Shown piece by piece: positions 7,382 to 7,762 of a stretch of 7,762 nt of DNA (position 1 is the first letter of the stretch; each line of letters starts with the position of its first letter). The position numbers and the translations under genes are program-made. The notes below the pieces were generated by a model. It was not told the DNA's origin, searched no databases, and was given only the letters and a program-made list of their open reading frames with translations. The DNA is from Gammaproteobacteria bacterium (GTDB taxonomy: Bacteria > Pseudomonadota > Gammaproteobacteria > Magnimaribacterales > Magnimaribacteraceae). The stretch lies in contig PCBA01000001.1 of NCBI GenBank assembly GCA_002730855.1, forward strand, positions 8,604 through 16,365, given 5' to 3'.

Positions 7382-7762
7382 ATTTTACTTTGAAAATTTG
7401 AATCTTTTGGAAAATCACCTAACCTAACTATAATTAAATCTTCGCTTGGAACAATAGCCAAAATTCTATTAGCTGCCCCTAGAGCAAGAATGGTGTCTTT
7501 AGGTGCATTAGGGATTAAATGCCCTTCTTGTAACTTTCCAGAATAAACATTTATATGAGTTTTAGAATTGTTAAGCCACCAAAGATATCCATAAGCTAAG
7601 TTATGGTCTTGAGAATGTGTAAAAGAATTATCAAAAAAATCTATATCTTCAATAACATGAAGATCTCCTTCTTCACCTCCATTGAGAACAAATTTACCAA
7701 GCTCTAACAGATCTCTTGCAGAAGTTACAAGGCCATAACGACTCGCATTACTTGACCATTTA
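7366..7762 (-). CDS. Serine hydrolase, beta-lactamase/penicillin-binding family, C-terminal fragment
   Basis: An open frame enters at the window edge and stops at TAA 7368-7366; 131 residues are visible and the start is outside. The fragment contains YGLVTSARDLLELGKFVLNG at 9-28, AYGYLWWL at 56-63, and ALGAANRILAIVPSEDLIIV at 93-112 followed by RLGD. This is the usual end of class C beta-lactamase-related serine hydrolases (the family that also includes esterases and D-aminopeptidases): an SARDLxxxGxxxLNGG helix, a YGYxWW strand, and a final strand ending VVPxxDLxxVRxG. The catalytic SxxK and Tyr motifs would be upstream and cannot be checked, so the substrate is unknown. Family members are often exported, but no signal peptide can be seen here. 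Its last 16 bases overlap the start of the propeller gene, so the two are probably made together. Confidence 0.85.
   Translation of the reverse strand, partial: KWSSNASRYGLVTSARDLLELGKFVLNGGEEGDLHVIEDIDFFDNSFTHSQDHNLAYGYLWWLNNSKTHINVYSGKLQEGHLIPNAPKDTILALGAANRILAIVPSEDLIIVRLGDFPKDSNFQSKIWLKL

Noticed and set aside
7366..7762. Calling the partial hydrolase an antibiotic-resistance beta-lactamase
   Set aside because: Only the C-terminal part is visible and this fold includes many esterases and peptidases; the catalytic motifs are outside the window.

Overview
The window is a gene-dense, AT-rich stretch of a bacterial chromosome in which every gene I can support lies on the minus strand, so it reads from position 7762 down to 1. 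The IleS protein looks strongly gammaproteobacterial: its zinc-motif, editing-domain and KMSKS-region blocks closely resemble the E. coli enzyme as I recall it. The order murJ-ribF-ileS is the classic gammaproteobacterial order. The low GC, near-absent intergenic space, weak ribosome binding sites and a secreted calcium-repeat propeller suggest a streamlined, probably marine lineage, perhaps SAR86-like. That placement is inference, not something the sequence proves.

Layout in transcription order. (1) 7762-7366: the C-terminal end of a serine hydrolase of the beta-lactamase/penicillin-binding family. (2) 7381-6029: a secreted protein with seven FG-GAP/VCBS-type Asp-rich repeats, overlapping the hydrolase by 16 bases. 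(3) 5992-5066: an integral-membrane fatty-acid desaturase with three histidine boxes, behind a 36-base gap that holds a perfect -10 box placed as in a leaderless promoter. (4) 5063-4662: methionine sulfoxide reductase B, 2 bases later. (5) 4665-3085: the lipid II flippase MurJ, which appears to start at a CTG overlapping the msrB stop. (6) 3098-2151: the bifunctional FAD synthetase RibF, overlapping murJ by 14 bases. (7) 2132-1: IleS, 18 bases later and cut by the window edge after 710 codons.

No gap exceeds 36 bases, and there is no convincing terminator, RNA gene, insertion sequence, CRISPR array or repeat array. The genes therefore look like one or two long transcription units. The first part encodes two proteins that probably act outside the cytoplasm (hydrolase and propeller). 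The second part, possibly started by the promoter at about 6000, joins a lipid-modifying enzyme and an oxidative-repair enzyme to three housekeeping functions: peptidoglycan precursor export, flavin cofactor synthesis and isoleucine charging.

I do not see a previously undescribed defence or mobile system. The most notable points are the apparent non-canonical CTG start of murJ, the leaderless promoter arrangement of the desaturase gene, and the hydrolase-propeller pair coupled ahead of the essential genes.
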